Assembly (NCBI RefSeq): GCF_002013465.1
Contig: NZ_MAFC01000005.1
Coordinates: forward strand, 62,001 to 126,000
Source: Mycobacterium sp. D16R12
GTDB lineage: Bacteria; Actinomycetota; Actinomycetes; Mycobacteriales; Mycobacteriaceae
DNA: 64,000 nucleotides
Direction of reading: 5' to 3'
Positions within the stretch are counted from its first letter, which is position 1. Every line of letters begins with the position of its first letter. The notes beneath the pieces are model-generated. The model was given only the letters and a program-made list of their open reading frames with translations, was not told where the DNA came from and did no database searches. Below, piece after piece: positions 26,940 through 36,447 of this stretch. A program made the position numbers and the translations under genes.

Positions 26940-27953
26940 ATGACGTATTCGACCGGTGGGCCCGGATACCAGCCCGCGCAGCCGTCCAATCCGTACGGCA
27001 CCCCGTCCTTTGTGGCCGAGCCCAACACGGGCGCGCTGGGGGTTTACCTGCCCGGTGGTGTCTTGGTACTCAGCCTGATCGGCTTCATTGCTGGCTTCGG
27101 GCCGTTCTACACCGGGAAGGCCAGCTCGGGGACGTCGGGAAGCTTCGGCGGGTTCGACCTCTTGGCCTTGTCGCCGGTCTTCGGCTTCGCGCAGTTCGCT
27201 CTGCTGATCGCCGGTCTGACCGCGGGTGTCTCTCTCCTTTCCGGCAAGGACGACAAGCAGGCTCCCGTCGCGATCCTGTCGATCGTCGGATTCCTCTTCG
27301 TGCTCGGTGGACTGTTCGGCAACCCGTTCGCGGCCGCCTTCGGTGAGGTCGGCATCGGGTGGGGCCTGATCACCCTCGCGGTGGTGTCCGGCCTGCAGGC
27401 CGCGGCCGCCGTCTACGCCCTGCTCAGCGAGGTGGGTGTCGTCAAGGCCAAGACTGCTTCTCCGGCGACCAACCCGTTCGGCAGCCAGTACCAGACGCAG
27501 CAGAGCCAGTACTACACCCCGCCTCAGCAGTCGCAGCAGCAGCTTCCCAAGCAGGGGCAGGGCTACGGCCAGGCCGGTGCTCAGGGCTACGGCCAGCCGC
27601 AGGGCTATGGCCAGCAGGCCGCTCAGGGTTACGGCCAGGCCGGTGCTCAGGGCTACGGCCAGCAGCAGCAGCCGGCCCCCGCCGCGCCGCCGTCGTACGG
27701 TGGCTACGGCCAGCAGCCGCCTCAGTCGGCGCCTCCGACTCCGCCGCAGGGCTTCAGCAGCACCGGGTTCACCCCGCCGTCAGCACAGCCGACCCAGCAG
27801 GCCGGATCGTCACAGCCGACCCAGCAGTACCCCACCTTCGGTGCGGGCAGCGGTCAGGCTCCCGGTGGTGAGCAGCAGGGCGCCGCTACCGGCGGTGGCT
27901 CGGCCGCTGCCAGCGGTGACGATCTGTTCGGCACCTCTCGTCCCTCCAACTAG
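26940..27953 (+). CDS. Rv0954-like membrane protein (DUF5336, 34 kDa antigen family) with Gln/Gly/Tyr-rich tail
   Basis: 337 residues: four membrane helices in the first half (about 35-55, 75-97, 105-125, 135-160) and a low-complexity C-terminal tail with repeats of QGYGQ and AGAQGYGQ, rich in Gln, Pro, Gly and Tyr. The M. tuberculosis homologue has been reported as part of the division machinery. Directly upstream of perM, 26 bp apart, consistent with a joint role. The tail is prion-like in composition and may drive self-association. Confidence 0.85.
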   Translation: MTYSTGGPGYQPAQPSNPYGTPSFVAEPNTGALGVYLPGGVLVLSLIGFIAGFGPFYTGKASSGTSGSFGGFDLLALSPVFGFAQFALLIAGLTAGVSLLSGKDDKQAPVAILSIVGFLFVLGGLFGNPFAAAFGEVGIGWGLITLAVVSGLQAAAAVYALLSEVGVVKAKTASPATNPFGSQYQTQQSQYYTPPQQSQQQLPKQGQGYGQAGAQGYGQPQGYGQQAAQGYGQAGAQGYGQQQQPAPAAPPSYGGYGQQPPQSAPPTPPQGFSSTGFTPPSAQPTQQAGSSQPTQQYPTFGAGSGQAPGGEQQGAATGGGSAAASGDDLFGTSRPSN

Positions 27954-27979
27954 ACGGTGTTTACTGCCGTGATCGGCGC

Positions 27980-29305
27980 GTGAATCAAACCCCGCGCGCC
28001 AATCCCGCACAGGCTCGCGCACTGCTGACGGTTGCCTTTGGCCCGTCAGCAGTTGCGTTGGTCATCATTGCGGCAATCGTCTTGGTGCAGTTGGTAATTG
28101 CCAACAGCGATATGACCGGAACGTTCGGTGCGGTGGCCAGCATGTGGCTGGGCACGCATCTGGTACCGATCTCAATCGGTGGGCGAGTCATCGAGGTGCT
28201 GCCGCTCTTGCCGACGGCCGCGATGGTGTGGGGTGTTGCCCGCACGGTCGCCTCGACGCTCGCACCCACCGCTTCCTGGTACGTGATCCGGTGGGTGATC
28301 GCCTCGGCACTGGCAGGCCCGCTCCTCATGACGGCGATATCGCTGGCGATCATCCATGACGCATCGACGGTGCTGACGCAGTTGCAATCGCCGAATGCCT
28401 TGCGCGCGTTCGGCTCTGTCCTCGGTGTTCACGCGACCGGTGCAATCGCCGGTGTCTTACTGCGGGTCGGCAGGCGGCTTGTGGTGGTCCTACAGCTGCC
28501 GTCCTGGCCGACGGAGGCCGCCCGTGGCGCCGTCGCCGGCGTACTCGCGCTATTCGGGCTATCGGCGGCCGTGACGGCGGGGTCGTTGGTGGTCCACTGG
28601 GCGACGATGGATCAGCTGTACTCGGTCACCAACGACTTCGTAGGTCAGCTGAGTCTGACGCTGTTGGCGCTCCTCTACGCACCCAACGTCATTCTGGGTG
28701 CGTGCGCACTGGCGGTCGGATCCAGCGCAAATGTGGGCACCGCGGCCTTCAGTGCGTTTGCCGTGTTCGGCGGCCAGCTGCCCGCGGTACCGATCCTCGC
28801 GGCCGTTCCCACACCACCGCTCGGCCCCGCCTGGGTAGCGCTGATGATCATCGGTGCGGTGTCCGGGGTGGCCGTCGGCCAGCAATGCGCACGCCGACCC
28901 GCGCCATGGCCCACCGCGATCCACAAAGTGGTCACGGCGGCACTTCTGGCCGCAACTTTCCTGGCGATCGTCGGAAAGCTCGCCGGTGGACAGCTGGGGA
29001 ACTTCGGACGGCTGGGCATCGACCAGGGCACGTTCGGACCCGGGGTGTTCTTCTGGTTCCTGGTCATCGGCCTATTGACGGTGTTCATGTTGGGCGGAGC
29101 CACCCGTCTCCCCGCCAAGGCGCGGTCGGAACCGGTACGTGAGCCGGAAGCTGAACCCGTGCCGGAACCAGAGCCCGCGCCGGAACCGGAAGAGGAATTC
29201 GAACCCGAGCCGGAATCGGAATCGGAATCGGAATCTATACCCGAAACAGAACCGGAGCCCGTCCCCGAGGGGGACTCCAGCGACCCTCCGGAACCGACCA
29301 AGTGA
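27980..29305 (+). CDS. perM: PerM-like polytopic membrane protein (DUF6350)
   Basis: 441 residues with about nine hydrophobic segments and a long acidic tail (about 380-441) of repeated EPEPE and SESES units. Position matches Rv0955/PerM, which in M. tuberculosis stabilises division proteins such as FtsB and is needed for persistence. Starts at GTG 27980. Its stop overlaps the purN GTG by four bases (29302-29305), so expression is coupled to purine synthesis genes. Confidence 0.85.
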   Translation: MNQTPRANPAQARALLTVAFGPSAVALVIIAAIVLVQLVIANSDMTGTFGAVASMWLGTHLVPISIGGRVIEVLPLLPTAAMVWGVARTVASTLAPTASWYVIRWVIASALAGPLLMTAISLAIIHDASTVLTQLQSPNALRAFGSVLGVHATGAIAGVLLRVGRRLVVVLQLPSWPTEAARGAVAGVLALFGLSAAVTAGSLVVHWATMDQLYSVTNDFVGQLSLTLLALLYAPNVILGACALAVGSSANVGTAAFSAFAVFGGQLPAVPILAAVPTPPLGPAWVALMIIGAVSGVAVGQQCARRPAPWPTAIHKVVTAALLAATFLAIVGKLAGGQLGNFGRLGIDQGTFGPGVFFWFLVIGLLTVFMLGGATRLPAKARSEPVREPEAEPVPEPEPAPEPEEEFEPEPESESESESIPETEPEPVPEGDSSDPPEPTK

Positions 29306-30000
29306 CCAGCCCGGCTACGCTCAGCGGCGTGTCGGTGTCGGATTCTCTTCGCGCGAGCGGCTCATCGGAGCCCAAGCAGGTCGTTGAGATTGCCCCGTCT
29401 GCTCCCGCGCGCGTTGTCGTCCTGGCTTCCGGTACGGGCACCCTCCTGCGCTCGCTGCTCGACGCGGCCACGGGTGACTTCCCCGCGCGGATCGTCGCCG
29501 TGGGCACCGACCGGCCATGCGATGCCGTCAGTATCGCCGCGGGCGCACAGCTGCCCAGCTACACCGTGCGGCTCGGTGAGTACGACACCCGCGAACACTG
29601 GGACGCCGCGATCACCGAGGCCACCGCCGCACACCGGCCCGATCTGGTGGTATCGGCCGGATTCATGAAGATTCTTGGACCACAGTTTCTTTCGCAGTTC
29701 CTGGGCCGGGTCATCAACACCCACCCTGCGCTGCTGCCGTCCTTTCCCGGCGCGCACGCCGTGCCCGAAGCCCTGGCGCATGGGGTCAAGGTCACCGGTT
29801 GCACGGTGCACCTGGTCGACGCCGGGATGGATACGGGCCCGATCCTCGCGCAGCAGGCCGTCCCCATTCACGGGGGCGACGACGAGACGAGCCTGCATGA
29901 ACGCATCAAAGTGGTGGAACGGGCGCTGCTGGTAGATGTGCTGGCCGCGGTGGCCACCAGAGGTTTGACATGGAACGGAAGAAGGGCCTCCATCAAGTGA
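29302..30000 (+). CDS. purN: phosphoribosylglycinamide formyltransferase
   Basis: 232 residues; transfers formyl from 10-formyl-THF to GAR in purine synthesis. The core starts near residue 37 ([14 protein letters not shown], the actinobacterial form of the SGNGSN loop) and includes [17 protein letters not shown] with the catalytic Asn-His, and the Asp in [11 protein letters not shown]. The first 33 residues are an extra extension containing DSLRASGSS, encoded by a dispersed repeat also present in uvrD1. The stop overlaps the purH start (GTGA). Confidence 0.95.
   Translation: MTSPATLSGVSVSDSLRASGSSEPKQVVEIAPSAPARVVVLASGTGTLLRSLLDAATGDFPARIVAVGTDRPCDAVSIAAGAQLPSYTVRLGEYDTREHWDAAITEATAAHRPDLVVSAGFMKILGPQFLSQFLGRVINTHPALLPSFPGAHAVPEALAHGVKVTGCTVHLVDAGMDTGPILAQQAVPIHGGDDETSLHERIKVVERALLVDVLAAVATRGLTWNGRRASIK
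29341..29368 (-). repeat. dispersed repeat copy inside purN N-terminal extension
   Basis: GATTCTCTTCGCGCGAGCGG plus CTCATCGG differs at only a few bases from the uvrD1 copy (17843-17870) and, inverted, from the 10549 unit. It falls in the non-conserved N-terminal extension of PurN. Confidence 0.7.
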
Positions 30001-31550
30001 GCACGCAGCGACCCGTACGGCGGGCATTGATCAGCGTCTACGACAAGACCGGATTGGAAGAGCTCGCACGCGGTCTACACGCCGCCGGTGTGGAACTGGT
30101 GTCCACCGGATCCACCGCGAAAACCATTGCGGCCGCTTCAATTCCGGTGACACCCGTGGAAGAGGTCACCGGGTTTCCGGAGGTGCTGGATGGCCGCGTG
30201 AAGACCTTGCATCCGCACGTGCACGCCGGCGTCTTGGCAGATACCCGCCGCGAGGAACACCTCACCCAACTCGAGGAGCTGGGCGTCAAGGGCTTCGAAC
30301 TGGTGGTGGTCAACCTGTACCCGTTTGCCGCCACGGTGGCCTCGGGTGCCTCCGAGGACGAATGCGTCGAACAGATCGACATTGGCGGACCCTCGATGGT
30401 TCGCGCTGCGGCTAAGAACCACCCGAGCGTGGCGGTGGTCGTCGACCCCGCCTCATACGGCGAGGTGCTGGCTGCCGTCGATGCCGGTGGGTTCACCCTG
30501 GATGCACGGAAGGTGCTTGCGGCCAAGGCATTCCGTCACACTGCCGAGTACGACGTGGCCGTCGCCGGCTGGCTGTCGGCCGTCGCCGAGCCCGAGGGCG
30601 CGGAGCTGCCCGCATGGCTTGGCGGGACGTGGAACCGCTCGGCGGTGCTGCGCTATGGCGAGAACCCGCACCAGCAGGCAGCCTTGTACACCGGTGCCAC
30701 GGGGCACGGTTTGGCGCAGGCAGAGCAGCTGCACGGAAAAGAGATGTCGTACAACAACTACACGGATGCCGACGCCGCCTGGCGTGCTGCGTGGGACCAG
30801 GACAAGGCCTGTGCGGCAATCATCAAACATGCCAACCCGTGCGGTATCGCGGTGTCGGACATATCGATTGCCGACGCGCACCTCAAGGCCCACGAGTGCG
30901 ATCCGTTGAGTGCTTTCGGCGGGGTGATAGCCGTCAACCGTGAGGTGAGTGTGGAGATGGCCGAACGGGTCGCCGACATCTTCACCGAGGTGATTGTCGC
31001 GCCGGGTTATGCAGATGGCGCGGTGGAGGTGCTGAGCCGCAAGAAGAACGTGCGCCTGCTGCGGGTGGCCCCGTCGCAGTCCGGGCGCACCGAGTGGCGA
31101 CACATCAGTGGTGGTCTGCTGGTGCAGGAGCGCGACGCGCTCCACGCGGAGGGCGACGACCCCGCCAACTGGACGTTGGTGGCTGGCACCGCCGCGGACG
31201 CGGACACGTTGGCGGACTTGGTGTTCGCCTGGAAGGTCGGGCGGGCCGTCAAGTCCAACGCGATCGTCGTCGCCTCCGGCGGCGCCACCATCGGTGTCGG
31301 TATGGGGCAGGTCAACCGCGTTGACGCCGCACGATTGGCGGTCTCACGGGGTGGGGATCGAGTCTCCGGTGCAGTCGCGGCCTCGGATGCCTTCTTCCCC
31401 TTCCCTGATGGCCTGGAGGTGCTGACGGAGGCCGGAGTGCGTGCGATCGTGCATCCGGGTGGGTCGATGCGCGATGAGCTGGTCTCCGATGCAGCCAAGG
31501 CCGCGGGAATCACGTTGTACACCACCGGAGCACGCCACTTTGCCCACTAG
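29997..31550 (+). CDS. purH: bifunctional AICAR transformylase/IMP cyclohydrolase
   Basis: 517 residues catalysing the last two steps of IMP synthesis. The N-terminal cyclohydrolase has [18 protein letters not shown] and [13 protein letters not shown]; the C-terminal transformylase has [23 protein letters not shown] and [17 protein letters not shown] 29997 is chosen because it overlaps the purN stop and gives the known mycobacterial N-terminus; the frame is open to an ATG at 29970. Confidence 0.97.
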   Translation: MSTQRPVRRALISVYDKTGLEELARGLHAAGVELVSTGSTAKTIAAASIPVTPVEEVTGFPEVLDGRVKTLHPHVHAGVLADTRREEHLTQLEELGVKGFELVVVNLYPFAATVASGASEDECVEQIDIGGPSMVRAAAKNHPSVAVVVDPASYGEVLAAVDAGGFTLDARKVLAAKAFRHTAEYDVAVAGWLSAVAEPEGAELPAWLGGTWNRSAVLRYGENPHQQAALYTGATGHGLAQAEQLHGKEMSYNNYTDADAAWRAAWDQDKACAAIIKHANPCGIAVSDISIADAHLKAHECDPLSAFGGVIAVNREVSVEMAERVADIFTEVIVAPGYADGAVEVLSRKKNVRLLRVAPSQSGRTEWRHISGGLLVQERDALHAEGDDPANWTLVAGTAADADTLADLVFAWKVGRAVKSNAIVVASGGATIGVGMGQVNRVDAARLAVSRGGDRVSGAVAASDAFFPFPDGLEVLTEAGVRAIVHPGGSMRDELVSDAAKAAGITLYTTGARHFAH

Positions 31551-31572
31551 GGTGCACTAAGAGGGAGAGCCA

Positions 31573-33426
31573 ATGGTTCAGCCCAGTTTGGATTGGCCGG
31601 GCGAGCCATTGCGCTCGCTGGTGTGGACGCTGCAGGCCTGGGTGATCACCATGGTGGTCTTCCTTGCCGTGGCTTTTATGATCGCCCGTCTTACTCAATG
31701 GGGACAACAGTTCTGGCGGGTCAACGCACCCTTCTTCTGGGGGCGCGACACTTGGCGCACGTGGGCGTTGGTGGCGTTCATGATGTGGCACACCGTGTAC
31801 ATGGCGCGCGTGACGGTCATCTTCACGTACCAGTACAAGGACCTGATGAATGCGTTGCAAGTTGGTTCGGAGGCGCTTGTCACGCACAACTCCGGACTGC
31901 TGGCGGACGCGCGTCAGGCGTTTTTCACGTCATTCGCGATCAGTGGAGTGTTGGTAGTACTCACTGTGACGTACACGGTGGTGGATCTCTTCCTGCGGAG
32001 GGTTCTCGCCATCCGGTGGCGGGTGTGGCTCAACACGCGGCTCGTCGACGACTGGATGAGCAAGGATGCGTTCTACCGCAACCGTTTTCTGGATACCCCG
32101 GTGGAGAACCCGGACCAGCGAATCCAGATCGATATCGAGACGCACACCACCAAGTCGGTGGATTTGGTTCTCGGCGCGGTGAACAAGACGCTCCTGATCG
32201 TGATGTTCACCGGGGTGCTGTGGCAGCTCTCGGGTCCATTGCTGCTGTGGGGAGTCGAGATCCCGCGTGCCATGGTGTTCATCGCGTTCGTCTTCTCGAT
32301 CACCGTGACGGTGTGCGCCTTCTGGATCGGCCGGCCGTTGGTGCGGCTGAATTTCTTGAACGAACGATTCGGCGCGAGTTTCCGCTACGCGTTGGTGCGC
32401 TTGCGCGACAGCGCGGAGCGGGTGGCGTTCTACCGTGGCGGCGAGCGTGAACGCGGACTGCTGCATGCGCGCTTCGCCGACATCATCGCCAACATGTGGA
32501 AGATCGTCTTCGCACAGCTGCGACTGAACGGCTGGAATCGTGGTGTCGGCGATGTGACGACGGGGATGATCCCGTACATCGTGCAGGCGCCGCGGTTCTT
32601 TACCGGGCAGATCAAGGTGGGAGACCTGCTGCAGACCGTCGCGGCCTTTGGAAGTGTCTGCGGCGCGATGTCCTTCTTCCGGGACAGCTATGACGAGTTC
32701 ACCGTCTATCGGGCCGCGCTCATGCGCATCGACCAGATGCTCGACAGCGATCACCGTGCCCGCGAGCTGCCGCGGATCGACGTCACCGGCGCGGATGACG
32801 CCCTGATTCTCACCGATGTCGATGTGCGGGATCTGCAGGGACTGGACATGATCGCGAACCTGAACCTCGAGCTGACCGCGGGTGGCAGTGTCGTCGTCAA
32901 GGGCCCATCGGGATGCGGGAAGACGACCCTGCTGCGCAGCCTGGCGCAGCTGTGGCCGCAGGCCACGGGTTTGGTCGCGCGTCCTGACGGGTGGGCGACG
33001 CTGTTCCTGCCGCAACTGCCGTATCTGTCGTTGGGCAGTCTGCGCGAGACCGTGGTGTATCCGCTTCCGGTGGAGGACGTCTCGGACGAGGAGCTGACGC
33101 AGGCTTTGCGCGATGTCTCGCTGGGGCATTTGACCGAGCGGTTGGACGAAGAGGCCGACTGGGCGGCCGTGCTCTCGCTGGGGGAGCAGCAGCGGGTGTC
33201 CTTCGTGCGGGTGCTGCTGGTGCGCCCGGCGGTGGTGTTCCTCGACGAGTCGACCTCGGCCCTGGATGAGGGGCTGGAAGATGCGATGTATGCGCTGGTG
33301 CGGGAACGGCTACCCGACTGTGTCGTGTTCAGCGTGGGACATAGGTCAACGATCGACCGCCACCACCAGTCGCGATTGCAGCTGACGGGTAGCGGTGCAT
33401 GGGAGCTCGTCGCGCTTCCCAAGTAA
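31573..33426 (+). CDS. ABC transporter with fused membrane and ATPase domains (SbmA/BacA/YddA-like)
   Basis: 617 residues. The membrane domain (about 1-380) has six helices and the SbmA/BacA-like features WRVWLNTRLVDDWM and NPDQRIQIDIE seen in peptide and vitamin B12 transporters such as Rv1819c. The ATPase has Walker A GPSGCGKTTL, signature LSLGEQQRVSF and Walker B VVFLDESTSALD. GAGGGAG precedes the ATG by six bases. It lies between purH and a short peptide gene, in a stretch absent from the M. tuberculosis order, and may carry the peptide product or a related substrate. Confidence 0.85.
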   Translation: MVQPSLDWPGEPLRSLVWTLQAWVITMVVFLAVAFMIARLTQWGQQFWRVNAPFFWGRDTWRTWALVAFMMWHTVYMARVTVIFTYQYKDLMNALQVGSEALVTHNSGLLADARQAFFTSFAISGVLVVLTVTYTVVDLFLRRVLAIRWRVWLNTRLVDDWMSKDAFYRNRFLDTPVENPDQRIQIDIETHTTKSVDLVLGAVNKTLLIVMFTGVLWQLSGPLLLWGVEIPRAMVFIAFVFSITVTVCAFWIGRPLVRLNFLNERFGASFRYALVRLRDSAERVAFYRGGERERGLLHARFADIIANMWKIVFAQLRLNGWNRGVGDVTTGMIPYIVQAPRFFTGQIKVGDLLQTVAAFGSVCGAMSFFRDSYDEFTVYRAALMRIDQMLDSDHRARELPRIDVTGADDALILTDVDVRDLQGLDMIANLNLELTAGGSVVVKGPSGCGKTTLLRSLAQLWPQATGLVARPDGWATLFLPQLPYLSLGSLRETVVYPLPVEDVSDEELTQALRDVSLGHLTERLDEEADWAAVLSLGEQQRVSFVRVLLVRPAVVFLDESTSALDEGLEDAMYALVRERLPDCVVFSVGHRSTIDRHHQSRLQLTGSGAWELVALPK

Positions 33427-33609
33427 TGCCCAGAGTCGGCGGTAGCAGGGGAAGGTGTGGGTGGGAACTTTTGGATACGACCGTACGACTGATCTAGTGA
33501 CGGCGCCTGCGGGCTGGGCGTGCGTCCACCGCGGTGGCTCCACGCGACGGATGCCACCACGGTGCTTCTGATGAGTTGGGCAGTTAACCGTTGAATGAAA
33601 GGAACCGCC

Positions 33610-33687
33610 ATGCGCGATATCGCTGTTGAGATCGTTGTTGAGGACGATGAAATCGTCACCGCGACGGAAATGGTTGCCAGCCACTAA
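33610..33687 (+). CDS. 25-residue acidic peptide, candidate modified-peptide (RiPP) precursor
   Basis: ATG 33610 has AAAGGA six bases upstream and is followed by 24 codons to TAA 33685. The peptide starts MRDIAVEIVVEDDEIV and ends TATEMVASH: a leader-like acidic/hydrophobic front and a tail with its only His at the last position. A perfect 13-bp hairpin separates it from the JmjC oxygenase gene 71 bp downstream. An in-frame ATG at 33595 would add five residues. The function as precursor is inference. Confidence 0.55.
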   Translation: MRDIAVEIVVEDDEIVTATEMVASH

Positions 33688-33697
33688 GAGTGGACGT

Positions 33698-33735
33698 CGG
33701 GCGTGCGTGGCCGTCCCCCCGACCACGCACGCCCG
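33698..33735 (+). promoter_or_regulatory. strong hairpin between peptide and oxygenase genes
   Basis: CGGGCGTGCGTGG (33698-33710) pairs perfectly with CCACGCACGCCCG (33723-33735) around a 12-base loop. There is no T-run. Such hairpins typically lie between an abundant precursor peptide and its modification enzyme, reducing readthrough or protecting the short mRNA. Confidence 0.65.
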
Positions 33736-33758
33736 GACGCAAGCACGGAGGCGTAACA

Positions 33759-34994
33759 GTGTTCGTCCATGACCCACGTTGGCGCCAGTTTGTCGCGGAC
33801 CAGGCCCCTCACTATGAGGAGACGGTCTTCATTCCCGGGCTGGTGCCGGACCAGAGCGCGATCACTGAACGCATAGCAGCGGCGGTGATTTCAGCGATCG
33901 CCGCCAACGGAAAAGGATTGCGACTGCGCGCATTCCGGGGCAGCGAGTTCGACTTCAAGCTCACCGAGCGGCTCTCGCGCAGCGCGCCGCGAGGCGAGCA
34001 GCCCCTGACCGAGTGGCTCGCCGATAACGCCGACGATCGTCCGGCATGCGTCGCCATCAACGACGTCTCCTCATGGGATCTGGGTCTTGCCGCGTTGGCT
34101 CAGGCCGTGGTGCGCAGCCTTGTCCCGGACCGAGACCTGGTGTCGGGTGCGGATATCTACACCTTCATCGCCGATGTGGAATGGACACCCTTCGGAGTTC
34201 ACAAGGACGACGAGCCATCGCTGATCTTCCATCTGGGGCCGGGTGTCAAGGAACTCTGGGTGTGGCCCGCCGATGGAATCGACAAACATCTGTTGTTCGA
34301 GAACCCGTCATTGGGCAAGGTCTCGTTTGAGTTCGACCGTTTGCTTCCCGGCGCGAGTCGCTACACCCTGCGCCCGGGTGACTTCGTGTGCATTCCCCGC
34401 GGGCGCTACCACCTTTTCCGTAACGCGGGCCCCTCGGTGTTCCTGGGTGTCACGCTCTTTCCGACAAACGTCCGAAAATCATTTTCGGACGTGATGATCG
34501 ACCACTTCGGCGCCCGGCTCGATGCGGTGGGTGAGCCGGGCAGCTTCGACGATGTCCAGCAGCTGGTGATGGAGACGCTCCGCGACCCCGAGGCGATGTC
34601 CGGATTGGCGACAACCATGGAACTGGCGGCGGCGAAACAGCGCACCGCCGGGTATCTGCGGGCACCGAAGGTGGCTGCCTTGCGCGCCTGCGATCCTCCC
34701 GTTGGTGCGACCTTCGGTTGGGCGTATCCGGGAGTGGTGCAATCGATCGCCGGTGCGGATCGGACCCACCTGGTGGCCCGTGGTCGCGATATCGCGTTCG
34801 GCGGCGTGGTGAACCTTGACGGACTCTTAGCACTCGCCGGGGAATTCACCGTGGCTGATCTTGATGCAGTTCTTGCGGCAGAACTGGATATCGACCGGCG
34901 CCATCAGGTTGTGAATGCACTGTGGCGCTTCGGTGCTCTGGATCCTGTTAGCGCTCTTCCATCGACTCGCGCCGCTTCCGCCGCTTCCGCTTGA
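33759..34994 (+). CDS. JmjC/cupin-like 2-oxoglutarate Fe(II) oxygenase with C-terminal winged-helix-like domain
   Basis: 411 residues from GTG 33759, which has GGAGG seven bases upstream. The JmjC-like core has the metal motif HxD in FGVHKDDEPSLIFHLG and the distal His in IPRGRYHLFRN, the layout of cupin_4/ribosomal oxygenase (YcfD, MINA53) proteins that hydroxylate Arg or His side chains. The last 70 residues (GGVVNLDGLLALAGEFTVAD onward) look like the winged-helix domain of that family, similar in outline to PqqD-type peptide-recognition elements. The adjacent 25-residue peptide is the natural candidate substrate. Its 3' end overlaps the convergent DUF1707 gene by 47 bp. Confidence 0.75.
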   Translation: MFVHDPRWRQFVADQAPHYEETVFIPGLVPDQSAITERIAAAVISAIAANGKGLRLRAFRGSEFDFKLTERLSRSAPRGEQPLTEWLADNADDRPACVAINDVSSWDLGLAALAQAVVRSLVPDRDLVSGADIYTFIADVEWTPFGVHKDDEPSLIFHLGPGVKELWVWPADGIDKHLLFENPSLGKVSFEFDRLLPGASRYTLRPGDFVCIPRGRYHLFRNAGPSVFLGVTLFPTNVRKSFSDVMIDHFGARLDAVGEPGSFDDVQQLVMETLRDPEAMSGLATTMELAAAKQRTAGYLRAPKVAALRACDPPVGATFGWAYPGVVQSIAGADRTHLVARGRDIAFGGVVNLDGLLALAGEFTVADLDAVLAAELDIDRRHQVVNALWRFGALDPVSALPSTRAASAASA

Positions 34995-35550
34995 CGTTCA
35001 CGCCTCCCCACAGCGAGAACCCCTTGACCGTCACGTGCGGGGCGCCCTGTACGCCACTGCCGCTCGCTGAGTGATCGAAGCCGCCCATCACGGCGATACC
35101 CTTGACGTCCACGTTGATCTCGGGCGGTACGAGGATCGTCTGGCCGCCCATGATGGAGAAGGAGCGGATCTCCACCTCGTTGGAGGTGAAGTCGGCGTAG
35201 CGCAGGTCCAGCACGCCGCCACCCCAGAGCGCGAATGAGGTGAGCTTGCTGGGCACGTTCCAGCGGCCGCGTCGTTCAAATCCGCTCATGATCGCCATCA
35301 GCACCGTCGATGGTGCTGGCTTGCTGTCTTGACCGCGGACTTGAGAAGTGGCAACCGCGGGCAGATCCGCACTGAGCTGATCAAGCTCACCGTATGTATT
35401 TGCCGAGTACACCTTCGTCAGGCGCTCCTCGAACTCAGAGAGCTCCAGCCGACCTTGCGCGGCAGCGTCGGATAACAGCTGTGCGACGCGCATGCGATCG
35501 GCGTCGGCGGCCCGCATCGATGCGGTAACCCGCTCAGGGAGGTTGCTCAT
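34948..35550 (-). CDS. DUF1707 protein with LiaF-like C-terminal domain
   Basis: 200 residues. The N-terminal DUF1707 helix (MRVAQLLSDAAAQGRLELSE, followed by FEERL) is joined to a cell-wall-active antibiotics response (LiaF/DUF2154-like) beta-domain with SIMGGQTILVPPEINVDV and AVMGGF repeats, then a very basic end (KRKRRKRRE). Position matches Rv0966c. Probably an envelope-stress-related cytosolic protein. The basic tail is encoded over the 3' end of the convergent oxygenase gene. Confidence 0.85.
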   Translation of the reverse strand: MSNLPERVTASMRAADADRMRVAQLLSDAAAQGRLELSEFEERLTKVYSANTYGELDQLSADLPAVATSQVRGQDSKPAPSTVLMAIMSGFERRGRWNVPSKLTSFALWGGGVLDLRYADFTSNEVEIRSFSIMGGQTILVPPEINVDVKGIAVMGGFDHSASGSGVQGAPHVTVKGFSLWGGVNVKRKRRKRRESMEER

Positions 35551-35636
35551 CACCGCCGAGCCTACGACGAACGGCGCTTAAAGGCACGCGGTTCATTAGT
35601 GTTGCTCAGCGCACTACACGCGTAGTGCTGTCTGGT

Positions 35637-36431
35637 TCACACCTGCCAGGCGGGAGGACGCTTCTGCAGGAACGCCAGCATGCCCTCTTGCGCCTCGGGA
35701 GACACGAACAAACGCGCGGAGGTTTCCGTCAACTCGACTGCACGCGCATCGAAATCGGCGAGGATCGGCGCCGTGGTGAGTCTCTTCGACTCGGCCAGCC
35801 CCTGCGGCGAACCGAGCGCGATGTCGTCCACCAACGATGTGACCGCGGCCTCGACCGCCTCGGGACTGTCGACGGACTTGGTCACCAAACCGATCTCCGC
35901 GGCCACCCGCGCGTCGAACTTCTCGCCGGTGACGAAGTAGCGTCCGGCCGCCCGGCCGGTGAGCCGGGGCAGCAGCGTCAGCGAGATGATCGACGGCGCG
36001 ACTCCGATGCGTGCCTCGGTCAGTGCGAAGGTGCTGTCGGGTCCCGCCACTGCGATATCCGCGGCACCCACCAGACCGAAGCCGCCGGCGCGCACGTGGC
36101 CGTTGACGGCGATGACGACGGGCAGGGGCAGCTCAAGAATGTCGCGCAAGAGCGCGGTGAGTTGGCCGGCCCGATCCTTGGCGACATCTTGGGGATCGGA
36201 CGACGCCGCTGAACTTTCCGACAGGTCGGCGCCTGCGCAGAAGGTGTTGCCGGTGTGGGTGAGCACTACGGCGCGCACCGTCTGGTCGGCAGCGGCCCGC
36301 TGCAGTCCTTCGCGCAGTTGCCGCACCAGCCCGCTGGACAGCGCATTGCGGTTGTGCGGTGAGTCGAGCGTCAGGCGGGCGGCGCGGCCCTCCACCTCGT
36401 ACTGGACCAGAGTCTCGGATTCTTTCGCCAT
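35637..36431 (-). CDS. echA7: enoyl-CoA hydratase/isomerase family protein
   Basis: 264-residue crotonase. The oxyanion-hole segments are FCAGADLSE and NGHVRAGGFGLVGAADI; a Glu in LTEARIGVAPSI is a candidate catalytic residue. It is the last gene of the six-gene operon from 44070 and would hydrate the unsaturated acyl-CoA made by the dehydrogenases, or act in lyase mode after carboxylation. Symbol by synteny with Rv0971c. Confidence 0.88.
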   Translation of the reverse strand: MAKESETLVQYEVEGRAARLTLDSPHNRNALSSGLVRQLREGLQRAAADQTVRAVVLTHTGNTFCAGADLSESSAASSDPQDVAKDRAGQLTALLRDILELPLPVVIAVNGHVRAGGFGLVGAADIAVAGPDSTFALTEARIGVAPSIISLTLLPRLTGRAAGRYFVTGEKFDARVAAEIGLVTKSVDSPEAVEAAVTSLVDDIALGSPQGLAESKRLTTAPILADFDARAVELTETSARLFVSPEAQEGMLAFLQKRPPAWQV

Positions 36432-36447
36432 GAGGCGGACCTTTCCT

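Noticed and set aside
31930..33129. 399-codon minus-strand frame across the ABC transporter
   Set aside because: Shadow of a clear Walker A/B transporter; composition rich in Arg, His and Gln with no recognisable family.
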